Below, piece by piece: positions 46,653 through 55,855 of a stretch of DNA of 64,000 nt. Location of the stretch: positions 62,001 through 126,000 of the forward strand of contig NZ_JHEI01000132.1 in NCBI RefSeq assembly GCF_001273835.1, read 5' to 3'. The position numbers and the translations under genes are program-made. The notes under the pieces were generated by a model. The model saw only the letters and a list, made by a program, of their open reading frames with translations. It searched no databases and had not been told where the DNA came from. The stretch's first letter is position 1, and every line of letters starts with the position of its first letter. Source of the DNA: Leucobacter celer subsp. astrifaciens (GTDB lineage Bacteria > Actinomycetota > Actinomycetes > Actinomycetales > Microbacteriaceae).

Positions 46653-47960
46653 ATGTCCCAGACCGAATTCCACGTCATGTTCAACGGCGCCTACCCCGCC
46701 GTCCCGTCGGCCAAGCTGCGCCCCGCGTCGAACTACATCGATCTCCCGACCACCGACAACTACAACGGCGTCGAGGCCCAGCGCACCATCCAGCGGATGA
46801 TCGACGGCATCCAGCTCGCCGAGCGCCTCGGATACGACGGGGGAGTGTTCAGCGAGCAGCACAACGGCCCCATCGGCCTGCTCGGCAACCCGATGCTGCT
46901 CGGCGCCTACCTGGCCGCGGCGACGCAGCGGATCAAGATCGGCGTCGTGGGCCCCATCGTCAACGGCTACCTCACCCCGCTCCGGCTCGCCGAGGAGATC
47001 GCCCTGCTCGATCAGCTCTCGCACGGCCGTCTGATCTTCGGCCTGCCGGTCGGCCACGGCATGCAGTACCACTCGATGGGCATGGTGAACCCCGCCACCG
47101 CCCGGGCCCGGTACCGCGAGGCCCACGACCTGCTCATGCGGGCGCTGACGGAGGACGGGCCCTTCGAGTGGTTCGGCGAGCACTACCAGATCCCCTACGT
47201 GAACCTCTGGCCGCGTCCGCTGCAGCGCCCACACCCGCCGGTCATGGTGCTCGGCGGGGGATCGACGGACACGCTCGACATGGTGGCCAAGCACCGTCAC
47301 GCCTATCAGGCGGTCGGCATCAGCTCGCGGCAGGCGATCCAGGGCGCGCTGGGCAAGCTGCGCGAGGCGGCGCGCGGGTACGGCTACGAGCTGGATCCCT
47401 CGCAGGTGTGCGCGGGCATCACCTTCCACGTCGCCGAGACCGACGCGCAGGCGATGACCGAGGCCGAGCCCTACTACCACTGGATGATGCAGAACTTCTT
47501 CGACTCCGCCTTCCACGACAGCTTCCCGCCCGGCTACCTCTCCGAGGGCGCGCTCCGCGGAATGATCGCGGGCGGCGGCTACCGCAGCAAGCCGCCGTCG
47601 GAGACCTCGTTCGCGGACGCGGTGGAGAAGGGCAACCTCGTCGTCGGCTCGCCGGAGACCGTCGCGGGCCGGATCGCCGGGCTCATCGACCTCTACGGCG
47701 CGGGCCGGGTGCTGCTCAACACCAACACGGACATCAAGCCCGAGTGGCTGGGCACGAAGTCGCTCACGATGTTCGCCGAGGAGGTGCTCCCCAAACTGCG
47801 GGGCGGTGCCGGGCCGGCGGTCACCGAGTCCGCACGCGTGGGCGCCGAGAACCTCGCCGAGTACCACGCCACCCGAGGCGAGAGCCACGAGCCCTCGGTG
47901 AAGTGGGACGGGGAGATCGTGGGACTCCGTGCGCTCGGCGAGCGCCTGCGCGCCCAATAG
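46653..47960 (+). CDS. Luciferase-like (LLM) flavin-dependent monooxygenase
   Basis: 435 residues with the bacterial-luciferase TIM barrel: AERLGYDGGVFSEQHNG near 55, QRIKIGVVGPIVNGYLTPLR near 93, LSHGRLIFGLPVG and PPVMVLGGGSTDTLDMV. Such proteins use FMNH2 from a reductase, or F420. With a flavin reductase divergent from it, FMNH2 is likely. It may hydroxylate or perform a Baeyer-Villiger-type or C-S/C-N cleavage. Operon with the hydrolase; the SBP gene follows after 66 bases. Confidence 0.85.
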   Translation: MSQTEFHVMFNGAYPAVPSAKLRPASNYIDLPTTDNYNGVEAQRTIQRMIDGIQLAERLGYDGGVFSEQHNGPIGLLGNPMLLGAYLAAATQRIKIGVVGPIVNGYLTPLRLAEEIALLDQLSHGRLIFGLPVGHGMQYHSMGMVNPATARARYREAHDLLMRALTEDGPFEWFGEHYQIPYVNLWPRPLQRPHPPVMVLGGGSTDTLDMVAKHRHAYQAVGISSRQAIQGALGKLREAARGYGYELDPSQVCAGITFHVAETDAQAMTEAEPYYHWMMQNFFDSAFHDSFPPGYLSEGALRGMIAGGGYRSKPPSETSFADAVEKGNLVVGSPETVAGRIAGLIDLYGAGRVLLNTNTDIKPEWLGTKSLTMFAEEVLPKLRGGAGPAVTESARVGAENLAEYHATRGESHEPSVKWDGEIVGLRALGERLRAQ

Positions 47961-48026
47961 ACCTGATCATCGATCGGCAGCGCGGTCCATCCGCGCTGGG
48001 ACTGGAAAACAAGAGAAAGTGGAAAC

Positions 48027-49124
48027 ATGAGAATCAAGCGCAACGTGGCGCTCCTCGCGGTCGGCGCCACCGCCCTGCTCGGGCTCGCCGCCTGCTCGTC
48101 GGGCGACACCGGAGGCAACGGCGGCACCGGCGGAGGGGACGAGGGCGGAACGACCACCGAGCTCGCCGTCGTCGGCTGGGGCGGAGGCTACTCCGAGGCC
48201 ACGCAGCAATACCTGCTCGACCCCTTCGCCGACGAGAGCGGCATCGAGGTCTTCATGGAGGACGCCCCGGGCAAGCAGATCCAGGGCCTGCAGCAGCAGG
48301 CCGAGACCGGCGATCAGCTGTGGGACTTCCTCGACACGATCCCCGCGGATCAGGCCCTGTACGGCTACGAGGAGGGCCTCATCGCCGAGTTGCCGGACGA
48401 CGTGCGGAGCGAACTCGAGAGCGTGCTGCAGCCGGGCGCGGTGCTCGACTACGGCTTCACCTCGGCCAGCCTCGGCGTCGTGATCGTCTGCAACAAGGAG
48501 CTCGTCGACAAGTGCCCGCAGAACGCCGCGGAGTTCTTCGACACCCAGGCGTTCCCGGGCGCCCGCGCCCTGCCCGCCGAGGCGCTCGAGTCTCTCACCT
48601 TCGCGAACATCGCCGCGGGCATGCCCCTCGACGAGGTGGCGACCTCGCCGATCGACTTCGACACGGCGCTCGAGAAGATCGACGGCATCCGCGACGACGT
48701 CACGGTCTTCTGGGAGGGCGGCGACATGCTCGTCAACACCCTGAAGAACGAGGAGGCGGCCATCGCGCTCGCCTGGAGCGGTCGCGCGGCCGGCCTCATC
48801 TCCGAGGGTCTCGACCTCGAGATCGTCTGGCAGGACGGCATGCTCAGCCCGGGCGTCTTCGCCGTGGCCGAGAACAGCCCCAACAAGGACGCCGCCTTCG
48901 ACCTGATGGTGCACATCGCCAAGAACGCCGAGGGCCTCGCCGGCTTCGCCGAGCAGATGAACTACGGCGTCTCGAACCAGGCCGCGCTCGACCTGATCCC
49001 CGCGGAGATCAGCGAGAACCTGGTCAACTCGCACCTCGACACCGTCACCCCGTTCAACGTCGAGTGGTACTCGCAGAACCAGGGCGACATCGAGGACCGC
49101 TGGCGCGAGGTCGTCAGTGGCTGA
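48027..49124 (+). CDS. Spermidine/putrescine-type ABC substrate-binding lipoprotein (PotD-like)
   Basis: 365 residues. Signal peptide with lipobox LAAC (C23), a Gly-rich linker, then a type II binding fold: VVGWGGGYSEATQQYLLDPF near 48 and AFDLMVHIAKNAEG near 290. Members of this family bind polyamines, but also phosphonates, amines and small aromatic acids. It is followed by two permeases and an ATPase in overlapping order. Confidence 0.88.
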   Translation: MRIKRNVALLAVGATALLGLAACSSGDTGGNGGTGGGDEGGTTTELAVVGWGGGYSEATQQYLLDPFADESGIEVFMEDAPGKQIQGLQQQAETGDQLWDFLDTIPADQALYGYEEGLIAELPDDVRSELESVLQPGAVLDYGFTSASLGVVIVCNKELVDKCPQNAAEFFDTQAFPGARALPAEALESLTFANIAAGMPLDEVATSPIDFDTALEKIDGIRDDVTVFWEGGDMLVNTLKNEEAAIALAWSGRAAGLISEGLDLEIVWQDGMLSPGVFAVAENSPNKDAAFDLMVHIAKNAEGLAGFAEQMNYGVSNQAALDLIPAEISENLVNSHLDTVTPFNVEWYSQNQGDIEDRWREVVSG

Positions 49125-50037
49125 CACGCGACTCGCGGTCGGACCGCGCGAGGACCGGGTTCGCGCCCGGGCCTCGCGCGGCCCCCGGCGGCCCTGGTCG
49201 ATCGACCTGGGCCGGGGCCGCTCACTGCTCATCCTCTCGCCGCTGCTCATCGTCGTCGCCGTGTTCGTGGTCTACCCGATGGCGAAGCTCGCCATCGACT
49301 CGTTCACGCAGGGCGACGGGATCGGCAACTACGCCCAGGTGCTCGGCAGCGGCGCCACGCGCAAGGCCTTCGCGACCACGCTGTGGAGCTCCGCGCTCGT
49401 CACCCTGATCAGCGTCGTGCTGGGCGGCGTGCTCGCCTGGTGCATCCGCGCGACCACGTCGACGCTGCGCCGCAACATCATGCTGCTCGCCGTGCTGATC
49501 CCGTTCTGCATGGGCGTCGTGATCAAGAACTACATCTTCGCGGTGATCTTCGCGCGGACGGGCGTGCTCAACAACGTGCTGCTCGCGCTCGGCATCATCG
49601 ACGAGCCGGCCAAGATCATGTACACGCCCTTCGCGGTCGTCGTCGGCATGGTCTACGCGATGCTGCCCTACGCGACGCTCTCCATGCTCGCCGCCTTCGC
49701 GACCATCGATCTGCAGCTCATCAGCGCCGCGAAGAGCATGGGCGCCAGCCACGCGCGGGCCGTGCTCGGCGTGGTCGTGCCGCTCGGCACCGCCGGCCTG
49801 CTCGCCAGCGCCACCATCGTCTTCGCCATCAGCGTCGGCTTCTACATCACGCCGATCGTGCTCGGCGGCACCCAGACGCCGTTCGTCGCCTCCCTCATCG
49901 GCGACGATCTCTTCGAACTCTTCAACTACCCGCGCGCAGCCGCCACCGGCGTGCTCCTGCTGCTGGTCGCCCTCGTCGTACTGCTCGGCGGACTGAAGCT
50001 CGTGGGCGGACGCGCGCTCAAGGCGGTGCTCGGATGA
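49117..50037 (+). CDS. ABC permease (PotB-like)
   Basis: 306 residues with six membrane segments and the loop ISAAKSMGASHARAVLGVVV near 200, which docks with the ATPase. GTG 49117 overlaps the binding-protein gene by 8 bases. Confidence 0.9.
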   Translation: MADTRLAVGPREDRVRARASRGPRRPWSIDLGRGRSLLILSPLLIVVAVFVVYPMAKLAIDSFTQGDGIGNYAQVLGSGATRKAFATTLWSSALVTLISVVLGGVLAWCIRATTSTLRRNIMLLAVLIPFCMGVVIKNYIFAVIFARTGVLNNVLLALGIIDEPAKIMYTPFAVVVGMVYAMLPYATLSMLAAFATIDLQLISAAKSMGASHARAVLGVVVPLGTAGLLASATIVFAISVGFYITPIVLGGTQTPFVASLIGDDLFELFNYPRAAATGVLLLLVALVVLLGGLKLVGGRALKAVLG

Positions 50038-50879
50038 CCTCCACGACCGAAACCACCGGGGCCGGTGCGCCCGGCCGCCGCCGGATGCGTCTGCTCGACC
50101 GCTGGTGCCGAGGGCTCGCGCGGGCCTTCACCGTCGTGCTCGTGCTGCTGCTCCTGTTCCCCGCGGTGATGGTGATCACGATGTCGTTCTCGGCCGACAG
50201 CCTGATGCGCTTCCCGCCCGAGGGCTGGGGCCTGGTGCACTACGAGACCCTGTTCAGCACGCCCAAGTGGGGCGAGGCGATCTGGCTGTCGATCCGGCTC
50301 TCGCTCGCGACGGCCCTCGTATCGGTGCTGCTCGCGGTGCCGGTGGCCCTCGTGCTGCGCCGTACGCGCCTGCCCGCACGGATCCGCTCGCTCATCGAGG
50401 GAGCCGGACTCATCGCGCTCGTGCTGCCGCTCGCGGCCTACGCGGTCGCCCTCTACGCGGTGTTCGTGCAGTTCGGGCTGCTGCGCAACTTCTGGGGACT
50501 GACGCTCGCCTCCGTGCTGATCTCCTATCCGCTCACGTTCCTCGTCGTGCAGGCGGCGCTCTCGCGCCTGCCGATCGAGCTCGAACTCGCGGCCATCACC
50601 ATGGGGGCGTCGCGCGCCCGCGCCTGGTTCACGATCACGATCCGGCTGCTGCTGCCCTCGATCGCGTCGGGCGGCCTGCTCGCCTTCATCACCGCGTTCG
50701 ACGAGGCCGTGTTCGTGAGCTTCCTGGGCGGTCGCGGACTGACGACGCTCCCGAAGGCGATCTTCGACTCCATCCTGTGGGAGCTCAACCCCGTCATCAC
50801 CGCCATCTCATCGCTCGTCATCATCGCGACCGTGCTCCTGATGGTGCTCGTGAATCTGCTGCAGCGCGGTCGCAAGTGA
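50034..50879 (+). CDS. ABC permease (PotC-like)
   Basis: 281 residues from ATG 50034, which overlaps the previous stop. Six membrane segments; the ATPase-docking loop is ELAAITMGASRARAWFTITI near 182. Forms the channel with the permease before it. Confidence 0.9.
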   Translation: MTSTTETTGAGAPGRRRMRLLDRWCRGLARAFTVVLVLLLLFPAVMVITMSFSADSLMRFPPEGWGLVHYETLFSTPKWGEAIWLSIRLSLATALVSVLLAVPVALVLRRTRLPARIRSLIEGAGLIALVLPLAAYAVALYAVFVQFGLLRNFWGLTLASVLISYPLTFLVVQAALSRLPIELELAAITMGASRARAWFTITIRLLLPSIASGGLLAFITAFDEAVFVSFLGGRGLTTLPKAIFDSILWELNPVITAISSLVIIATVLLMVLVNLLQRGRK

Positions 50880-50908
50880 CCGCGCGGGCTGAACCAGAAA
50901 GATCAGAA

Positions 50909-52057
50909 ATGAACGCAACCACAGATCCCTACGTCTCGATCCGGTCGCTGACGAAGGTCTACGGCGGCCCGCCCGCGCTCGACGCGGTCGACCTCGACAT
51001 CGCGAAGGGCGAGTGCGTCACGCTGCTCGGGCCCAGCGGCTCGGGCAAGAGCACCCTGCTGAAACTGCTCGCGGGCTTCGAGCCCGCGACCTCCGGCACG
51101 GTGGTCTTCGACGGCGAGGACATCACGACGCTGTCGCCCGCAGAGCGGGAGTGCGGCATGGTGTTCCAGAACTACGCGCTGTTCCCGCACCTCACCGTCG
51201 CCGCCAACATCGAATACGGCCTGAAGATCCGCCGCTGGAGCCGGGAGCGACGGCGAGAGCGGGTCGAGGAGATGCTGCAGCTCGTGGGGCTCAACGGCTT
51301 CGGCGACCGCCGCCCGTCGCAGCTGTCGGGCGGCCAGCAGCAGCGCGTGGCGATCGCCCGCGCGCTCGCCTACCACCCGCCGCTGCTGCTCATGGACGAG
51401 CCGCTGGGCGCACTCGACCGCTCGCTGCGCCTCGAACTGGTCGAGCAGATCCGTCGGATCCACCGTGAGACGGGCACGACCCTCGTCTACGTCACCCACG
51501 ATCAGCAGGAGGCGCTCGCCCTCTCCGACCGGATCGCGATCATGCGGAACGCGCGCATCGTCGAGTGCGATACGCCGGAGCGCCTCTACCGGCAGCCCCA
51601 GTCCGACTTCGTCGCCACCTTCTTCGGCGACGCGAACCTCCTCGAGGCCTCGTCTGCCCGGGAGGACGACGGCATCCGCATCTCGGCCGGCGGGGGATCG
51701 GTGGTGATCCCCGCGGACCCGGAGCGCGGCGATGCCCTCCCCAACACGGTCGCCCTGCGCCCGCGCGCGTTCCGGATCGCCGGATCCGCCGCGGCGGACA
51801 CCGGCGACGCCGCGGCGCTGACGCTGCGGGGCACCCTGCAGGACACCCTCTTCCTCGGGGACGAGACCGAGCTCATCGTGCGACTCTCGACGGGGCAGCA
51901 GGTGAAGGCGCTCGTGCCCGCGCTCGCCGCGGCCGGCCTCGACCGCCGGGGCGACGTGACGCTGAGCGTCGGCAGGGACAACGTGATCCCGCTCGGCACG
52001 GGCGTGTCGCAGTGGACCCGCGCGATCGAGACGAGCGAGGCCGGTGCGGTACGGTAG
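50909..52057 (+). CDS. ABC transporter ATPase (PotA-like)
   Basis: 382 residues from ATG 50909; a GTG at 50876 that overlaps the previous stop is also possible. Walker A GPSGSGKST near 40, Q-loop NYALFPHLTV, signature LSGGQQQRVAIARAL and Walker B LLLMDEPLGALD are all intact, followed by a C-terminal TOBE-type regulatory domain (NTVALRPRAFRI). Completes the importer. Confidence 0.93.
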   Translation: MNATTDPYVSIRSLTKVYGGPPALDAVDLDIAKGECVTLLGPSGSGKSTLLKLLAGFEPATSGTVVFDGEDITTLSPAERECGMVFQNYALFPHLTVAANIEYGLKIRRWSRERRRERVEEMLQLVGLNGFGDRRPSQLSGGQQQRVAIARALAYHPPLLLMDEPLGALDRSLRLELVEQIRRIHRETGTTLVYVTHDQQEALALSDRIAIMRNARIVECDTPERLYRQPQSDFVATFFGDANLLEASSAREDDGIRISAGGGSVVIPADPERGDALPNTVALRPRAFRIAGSAAADTGDAAALTLRGTLQDTLFLGDETELIVRLSTGQQVKALVPALAAAGLDRRGDVTLSVGRDNVIPLGTGVSQWTRAIETSEAGAVR

Positions 52058-52140
52058 GGCCAGCGCCGGCGGACCGGGCGGTGCGCCGGCCGCGGCACGT
52101 TGCGTCCCGTGACCGGTGCGCACGCAGGGAGGCGAGAGCA

Positions 52141-52698
52141 GTGAAGATCGACCGGGCTCAACGACTCATCGACGCGACTCGCGAGGTCATCGAGGAGGAG
52201 GGGATCAAGGGCGTCACGTATCGCACCGTCGCGAAGCGGGCGGGCGAGTCCCTCGGCTCGGCCACCTACTACTTCCCGACGCTGCACGCCCTGCTCGAGG
52301 CGACGATGCGCGCGACGATGGAGCAGCAGGTGGCGCGGGCCACGGAGTGGTTCACGCTGCACCGGGACCGCGACGCGGCCGAGGTCGTCACCGAGTGGTT
52401 CTCCGCGCGCATCAGCGATCCCGAGGGCGTGCGGCGCGGCTACGAGCTCTACCTCGCAGCGGTGTCGATCCCGGGTCTGCGCCCGATCGCGACGGAGTGG
52501 TTCCGCTCGATCACCGCGGCCATCGACATCGCGGTGCGCAACCCGCAGGCGTCGTTCGCGATCGACGCGATGATCGACGCCTGCTTCCTCCGCGCCATCC
52601 TCTCGGGTCCCGAGGGCATCGGCGACCTCGAGTACGTGAAGGACAGCATCCGGCAGATCATCGCGGTGCAGAGCACCCGCGAGGACGCGGTCGCGTGA
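52141..52698 (+). CDS. TetR-family transcriptional regulator
   Basis: 185 residues from GTG 52141 after GGGAGGCGAG. N-terminal helix-turn-helix: RLIDATREVIEEEGIKGVTY, RTVAKRAGESLGSATYYFPT. The C-terminal ligand domain is unique. It lies 83 bases after the PotA-like gene and may control it or the following monooxygenase. No autoregulatory palindrome is obvious. Confidence 0.88.
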   Translation: MKIDRAQRLIDATREVIEEEGIKGVTYRTVAKRAGESLGSATYYFPTLHALLEATMRATMEQQVARATEWFTLHRDRDAAEVVTEWFSARISDPEGVRRGYELYLAAVSIPGLRPIATEWFRSITAAIDIAVRNPQASFAIDAMIDACFLRAILSGPEGIGDLEYVKDSIRQIIAVQSTREDAVA

Positions 52699-52750
52699 AG
52701 CGCGGATAGGCGGGCTGCCGGTCGGAGGCCTTCTGACAGTCGCACTCCTG

Positions 52751-52843
52751 CCATTCTGCGCGCAGCGGCAGAGTCCATGCGTATGGATCCTGCGACTGCG
52801 CGCAGGATGACGGGGAACCGATCGGCGGAGCCTCTTAGCCGGC
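52751..52843. repeat. Dispersed palindromic element (long form), second copy
   Basis: CATTCTGCGCGCAGCGGCAG to GCAGGATGACGGGGAACCGA and on to GGCGGAGCCTCTTAGC. It agrees with 34039-34140 at most positions apart from a 9-base gap. Its right end contains the TTA that is the stop codon of the minus-strand monooxygenase gene (52835-52837). Confidence 0.75.
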
Positions 52844-54115
52844 GAGCAGGTAGGCGGCGCCGACCGTCGTCGCGTCGAAGTCGAGCTGGTCGGTGCGCGA
52901 GCGGATCGTCACGGCGTCGCGGGCGTAGCGCTCCATGCGCCTGCCCCGCATCATCTCGCTCGTGCCCGTCGCCCGCATCACCTGGTCGACGGTCTCCCAC
53001 ACCAGCCGCTCGGCGGTGAAGTAGATGCTCGCGATCCGCAGGGCCTTGTCCGTGGTGAAGGGATCCTCGCCCGAGACCGAGCGGCGGGCGTTGTCGCGGT
53101 AGAGCAGCCCGCCCGAGGTCGAGAGCGCGGCCGCCGAGTCGGCGGTCGCGAAGGCCAGCCCGGTCACCCGCTGGAAGTCGGGGAGCTCCGCCTTCGGCGT
53201 GCTCGTGCCGCGCTGCTTCTTCGTCGAGACGTGCTCGACCAGCTCGTCGACGGCCGCGTAGGCGAGGCCCACCGCGATGCAGGCGATCTCGCCCTCCGCG
53301 AAGCCGCGGAAGACGCCCCCGTACTCGGGGTTGCCGTGCAGCGCGCTGCCGGGGGTGTCTCCCGAGTGGAAGAGGTTGAAGCCCTGCTCGATGACGAGGT
53401 GATCCGGCACGAAGGTCCCCTCGACCCTGATCGAGTTGGATCCGCTGCCGCGCATGCCGATGACCTCGCCCCAGTCGCCCAGCACCTCGTACTGGGAGCG
53501 GTCGAGCACCAGCCACAGTGCCGCCCCGCCGTTCGGGTTCGGGGCGAGCGGGAGGAAGTGGGTCGAGTACGGCGATCCCGAGCAGTAGCGCCAGGTGCCG
53601 CTGATGCGGTAGCCGCCCTCCTCGCGGATCAGCTCGATGCCCTGGCCGCCGCCGCTCGACGCCGCGACCACCTGGCCGCGGGCGCCGAAGATCTCGCGCT
53701 GCGCCCGCTCGCCGAAGTACGAGGCGATCTGCAGCGCGTGCCCCGCGCCCAGGCACAGGCACCACGCGGTCGAGGGGCAGCCGCGCGCGACCTCGCTGAC
53801 CATGCGGAAGAACGCCGCGACCCCGAGCTCGAGACCGCCGAGGGAGCGCGGCTGCAGGACGCGGTAGAAGCCCTCCTGCCAGAAGCGCTCGTGGATGTCG
53901 GGCGCGTAGCGGCCGTTGTCCTCGGTCTCCTGCTGGCGCTCGCGCAGCATCGGACGGAGCTCCCGCGCGACGCGGAGGATGCGCTGCAGTTCGAGCGCCT
54001 CCTCGTCCGTGCGCACGTACATGCGGGCGGAGTCGAAGTCCGCGCCCCTGGGGCCGGGGGTCAGCGCGCCGATCCGCTGCTCGCCGCCCGAGGGGGCCTG
54101 TACGTCTCTGGTCAT
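52835..54115 (-). CDS. Acyl-CoA-dehydrogenase-fold flavin monooxygenase (group D), paralog 2
   Basis: 426 residues. Same family as the gene at 34340: QETEDNGRYAPDIHERFWQE near 61, RGCPSTAWC near 110, WRYCSGSPYSTHF near 174 and GMRGSGSNS near 222. AGGAG precedes the ATG at 54115. Divergent from paralog 3, with an 89-base gap. Its stop codon lies inside a dispersed repeat. It probably takes reduced flavin from one of the two reductases; substrate unknown. Confidence 0.84.
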   Translation of the reverse strand: MTRDVQAPSGGEQRIGALTPGPRGADFDSARMYVRTDEEALELQRILRVARELRPMLRERQQETEDNGRYAPDIHERFWQEGFYRVLQPRSLGGLELGVAAFFRMVSEVARGCPSTAWCLCLGAGHALQIASYFGERAQREIFGARGQVVAASSGGGQGIELIREEGGYRISGTWRYCSGSPYSTHFLPLAPNPNGGAALWLVLDRSQYEVLGDWGEVIGMRGSGSNSIRVEGTFVPDHLVIEQGFNLFHSGDTPGSALHGNPEYGGVFRGFAEGEIACIAVGLAYAAVDELVEHVSTKKQRGTSTPKAELPDFQRVTGLAFATADSAAALSTSGGLLYRDNARRSVSGEDPFTTDKALRIASIYFTAERLVWETVDQVMRATGTSEMMRGRRMERYARDAVTIRSRTDQLDFDATTVGAAYLLAG

Positions 54116-54204
54116 CGCGGTGAGCTCCTGCCTTCGTCAACGGGTGGGACGATCCGTTCCCAGACTAGGAAGCCGGGACGGGTGCTCCGTTTGGTCGTCG
54201 GCAC

Positions 54205-55665
54205 ATGAGTACGGCGAATATCTGTGTCCCCGAAACACCCCTCGCCGGAAGCCCGTCGGCCAAGCTGAGTGTGTCCTCGACCGCGGGCCTTCGGGCCCCG
54301 GCTCAGATCCCGTTCCAGGAAGGTTGGCAGGGCATGTCCCGCGGCGAATTTCTCAAGAGCACCCAGCAGCAGGAGTCGGCGATCCTCTTCCCGCCGGCAG
54401 ACACGAGCCAGTTCGGCCTGACCGGCCCCTCGAGCATCGCCCCCTCGACGGAGGCGGATCCCGCGCTGCGCTCGCGCATCGACGGCCTGCTCGAGAGCGT
54501 GCGCGAGATCCGGCCCGTGCTCCGGGCCAACCAGGCGCGCACCGAGGAGGAGGCCGCCTACAGCCCCGAGGTGCACGAGTTCTTCGTGGAGCGCGGCATC
54601 TACCGCGCGCTCAAGCCGCGCATGTTCGGCGGGGAGGAGATCGGGATCCCCGGATACTTCCGCCTCATCGCAGAGATCGCGCGCGGCTGCCCATCGACCG
54701 CGTGGTGCGTCTCGCTCGGCGCCGGTCACAACCTGCAGATCGGCTCCTACTGGCCCGAGCAGGCGCAGCGCGAGATCTTCGCGAACGACTACTTCCTCGC
54801 GCCCGGCTCCTCCAGCGGCGGCAGCGACGTGCGGGTGACCCGGGAGGAGGGCGGCTACCGCATCTCGGGCTTCTGGCGCTACTGCTCCGGCGCCCCCTAC
54901 TCCACCCACTTCCACCCGACGGCCGCCCTGCCCGGCAGCGGCGAGCTCGCCTGGTTCGTGGTGCCGCGCGAGGACTACACCATCCTCGGCGACTGGGGCC
55001 AGGTGCTCGGCATGCGGGGCAGCGGCTCCAACTCCATCACGATCGAGGACGCCTTCGTGCCCGATCGCATGGTGGTCGAGTGCAACTGGATGCGCAGCTG
55101 GTCGGGCCCCACGGTGGGCAGCGAGCTGCACGGCAGCAGCCTCTTCGCGGGCACCTTCGGCGCCTTCGCCGAGGGCGAGGTCGCGGCGGTCTGCATCGGC
55201 CTCGGCTACGCGGCGCTCGACGAGTACGAGCGCGTGATCTTCGGCTCCAAGGCCCCGTACGCCACCGACGGATCGCTGCGAGTCGAGCACGAGGACTGGC
55301 GCCGCACCTACGGCGTCGCCACGGCGAAGATCGACGCCGCCGCCGGTGCGGTGCAGCACGCGGCGCGGCTGTACGAGGTGTACGCCGAGGCGTCTGCGTC
55401 GGGGGAGGAGCCCTTCTCCGCCGAGCGCACCTCGCGCCTCAGCTACACCCACTTCGTGGCGCAGAAGCTCGTGTGGGAGGCCGTGCAGTCGCTCGTGCAG
55501 ACGGGCGGCACCTCGCAGCTCGCCGGCGCGGCGAAGCTCCAGCGCTACCTGCGAGACATCATCACGGCCAACACCCGCACCGACAGCCTCGAGTTCGGGG
55601 CCGAGAGCCTGCTCCGATCCCGCTACGGCACGCCCCGGGAGGAGGCCGCGCCGCCGGCCGCGTAG
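54205..55665 (+). CDS. Acyl-CoA-dehydrogenase-fold flavin monooxygenase (group D), paralog 3
   Basis: 486 residues if read from ATG 54205, which lacks a clear ribosome binding site. ATG 54334, 9 bases after AGGAAGG, would give 443 residues, closer to its paralogs (446 and 426), and is a serious alternative. Motifs: YSPEVHEFFVERGIYRALKP, RGCPSTAWC, WRYCSGAPYSTHF and GMRGSGSNS. It is closer to paralog 1 than to paralog 2 by these segments. Followed by a 190-base gap and the dipeptide-type importer. Confidence 0.84.
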   Translation: MSTANICVPETPLAGSPSAKLSVSSTAGLRAPAQIPFQEGWQGMSRGEFLKSTQQQESAILFPPADTSQFGLTGPSSIAPSTEADPALRSRIDGLLESVREIRPVLRANQARTEEEAAYSPEVHEFFVERGIYRALKPRMFGGEEIGIPGYFRLIAEIARGCPSTAWCVSLGAGHNLQIGSYWPEQAQREIFANDYFLAPGSSSGGSDVRVTREEGGYRISGFWRYCSGAPYSTHFHPTAALPGSGELAWFVVPREDYTILGDWGQVLGMRGSGSNSITIEDAFVPDRMVVECNWMRSWSGPTVGSELHGSSLFAGTFGAFAEGEVAAVCIGLGYAALDEYERVIFGSKAPYATDGSLRVEHEDWRRTYGVATAKIDAAAGAVQHAARLYEVYAEASASGEEPFSAERTSRLSYTHFVAQKLVWEAVQSLVQTGGTSQLAGAAKLQRYLRDIITANTRTDSLEFGAESLLRSRYGTPREEAAPPAA

Positions 55666-55855
55666 GGGTCGGGGAGCGCGGGGCGATCCCGCGCTCCGCC
55701 AGAACAGAGAGAACCCGATTCGCTGTGCGACGGACCAAAGACCAGCCGAGACCCGGCTGGGGACAATACCAGCACACCGGGTCGCCACCGCTCCGAGGAG
55801 CAGACCCGGAGCCCCCACTCGCAAGCAGTTCGCAGACAAGGAAGTTCCCAGAACT

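Noticed and set aside
54116..54204. Operator between the two divergent monooxygenase genes
   Set aside because: GGGACG/CGTTCCC-like and CGGGTG repeats are present but too imperfect to claim; the CGTACGTNNGTACA motif is not there.
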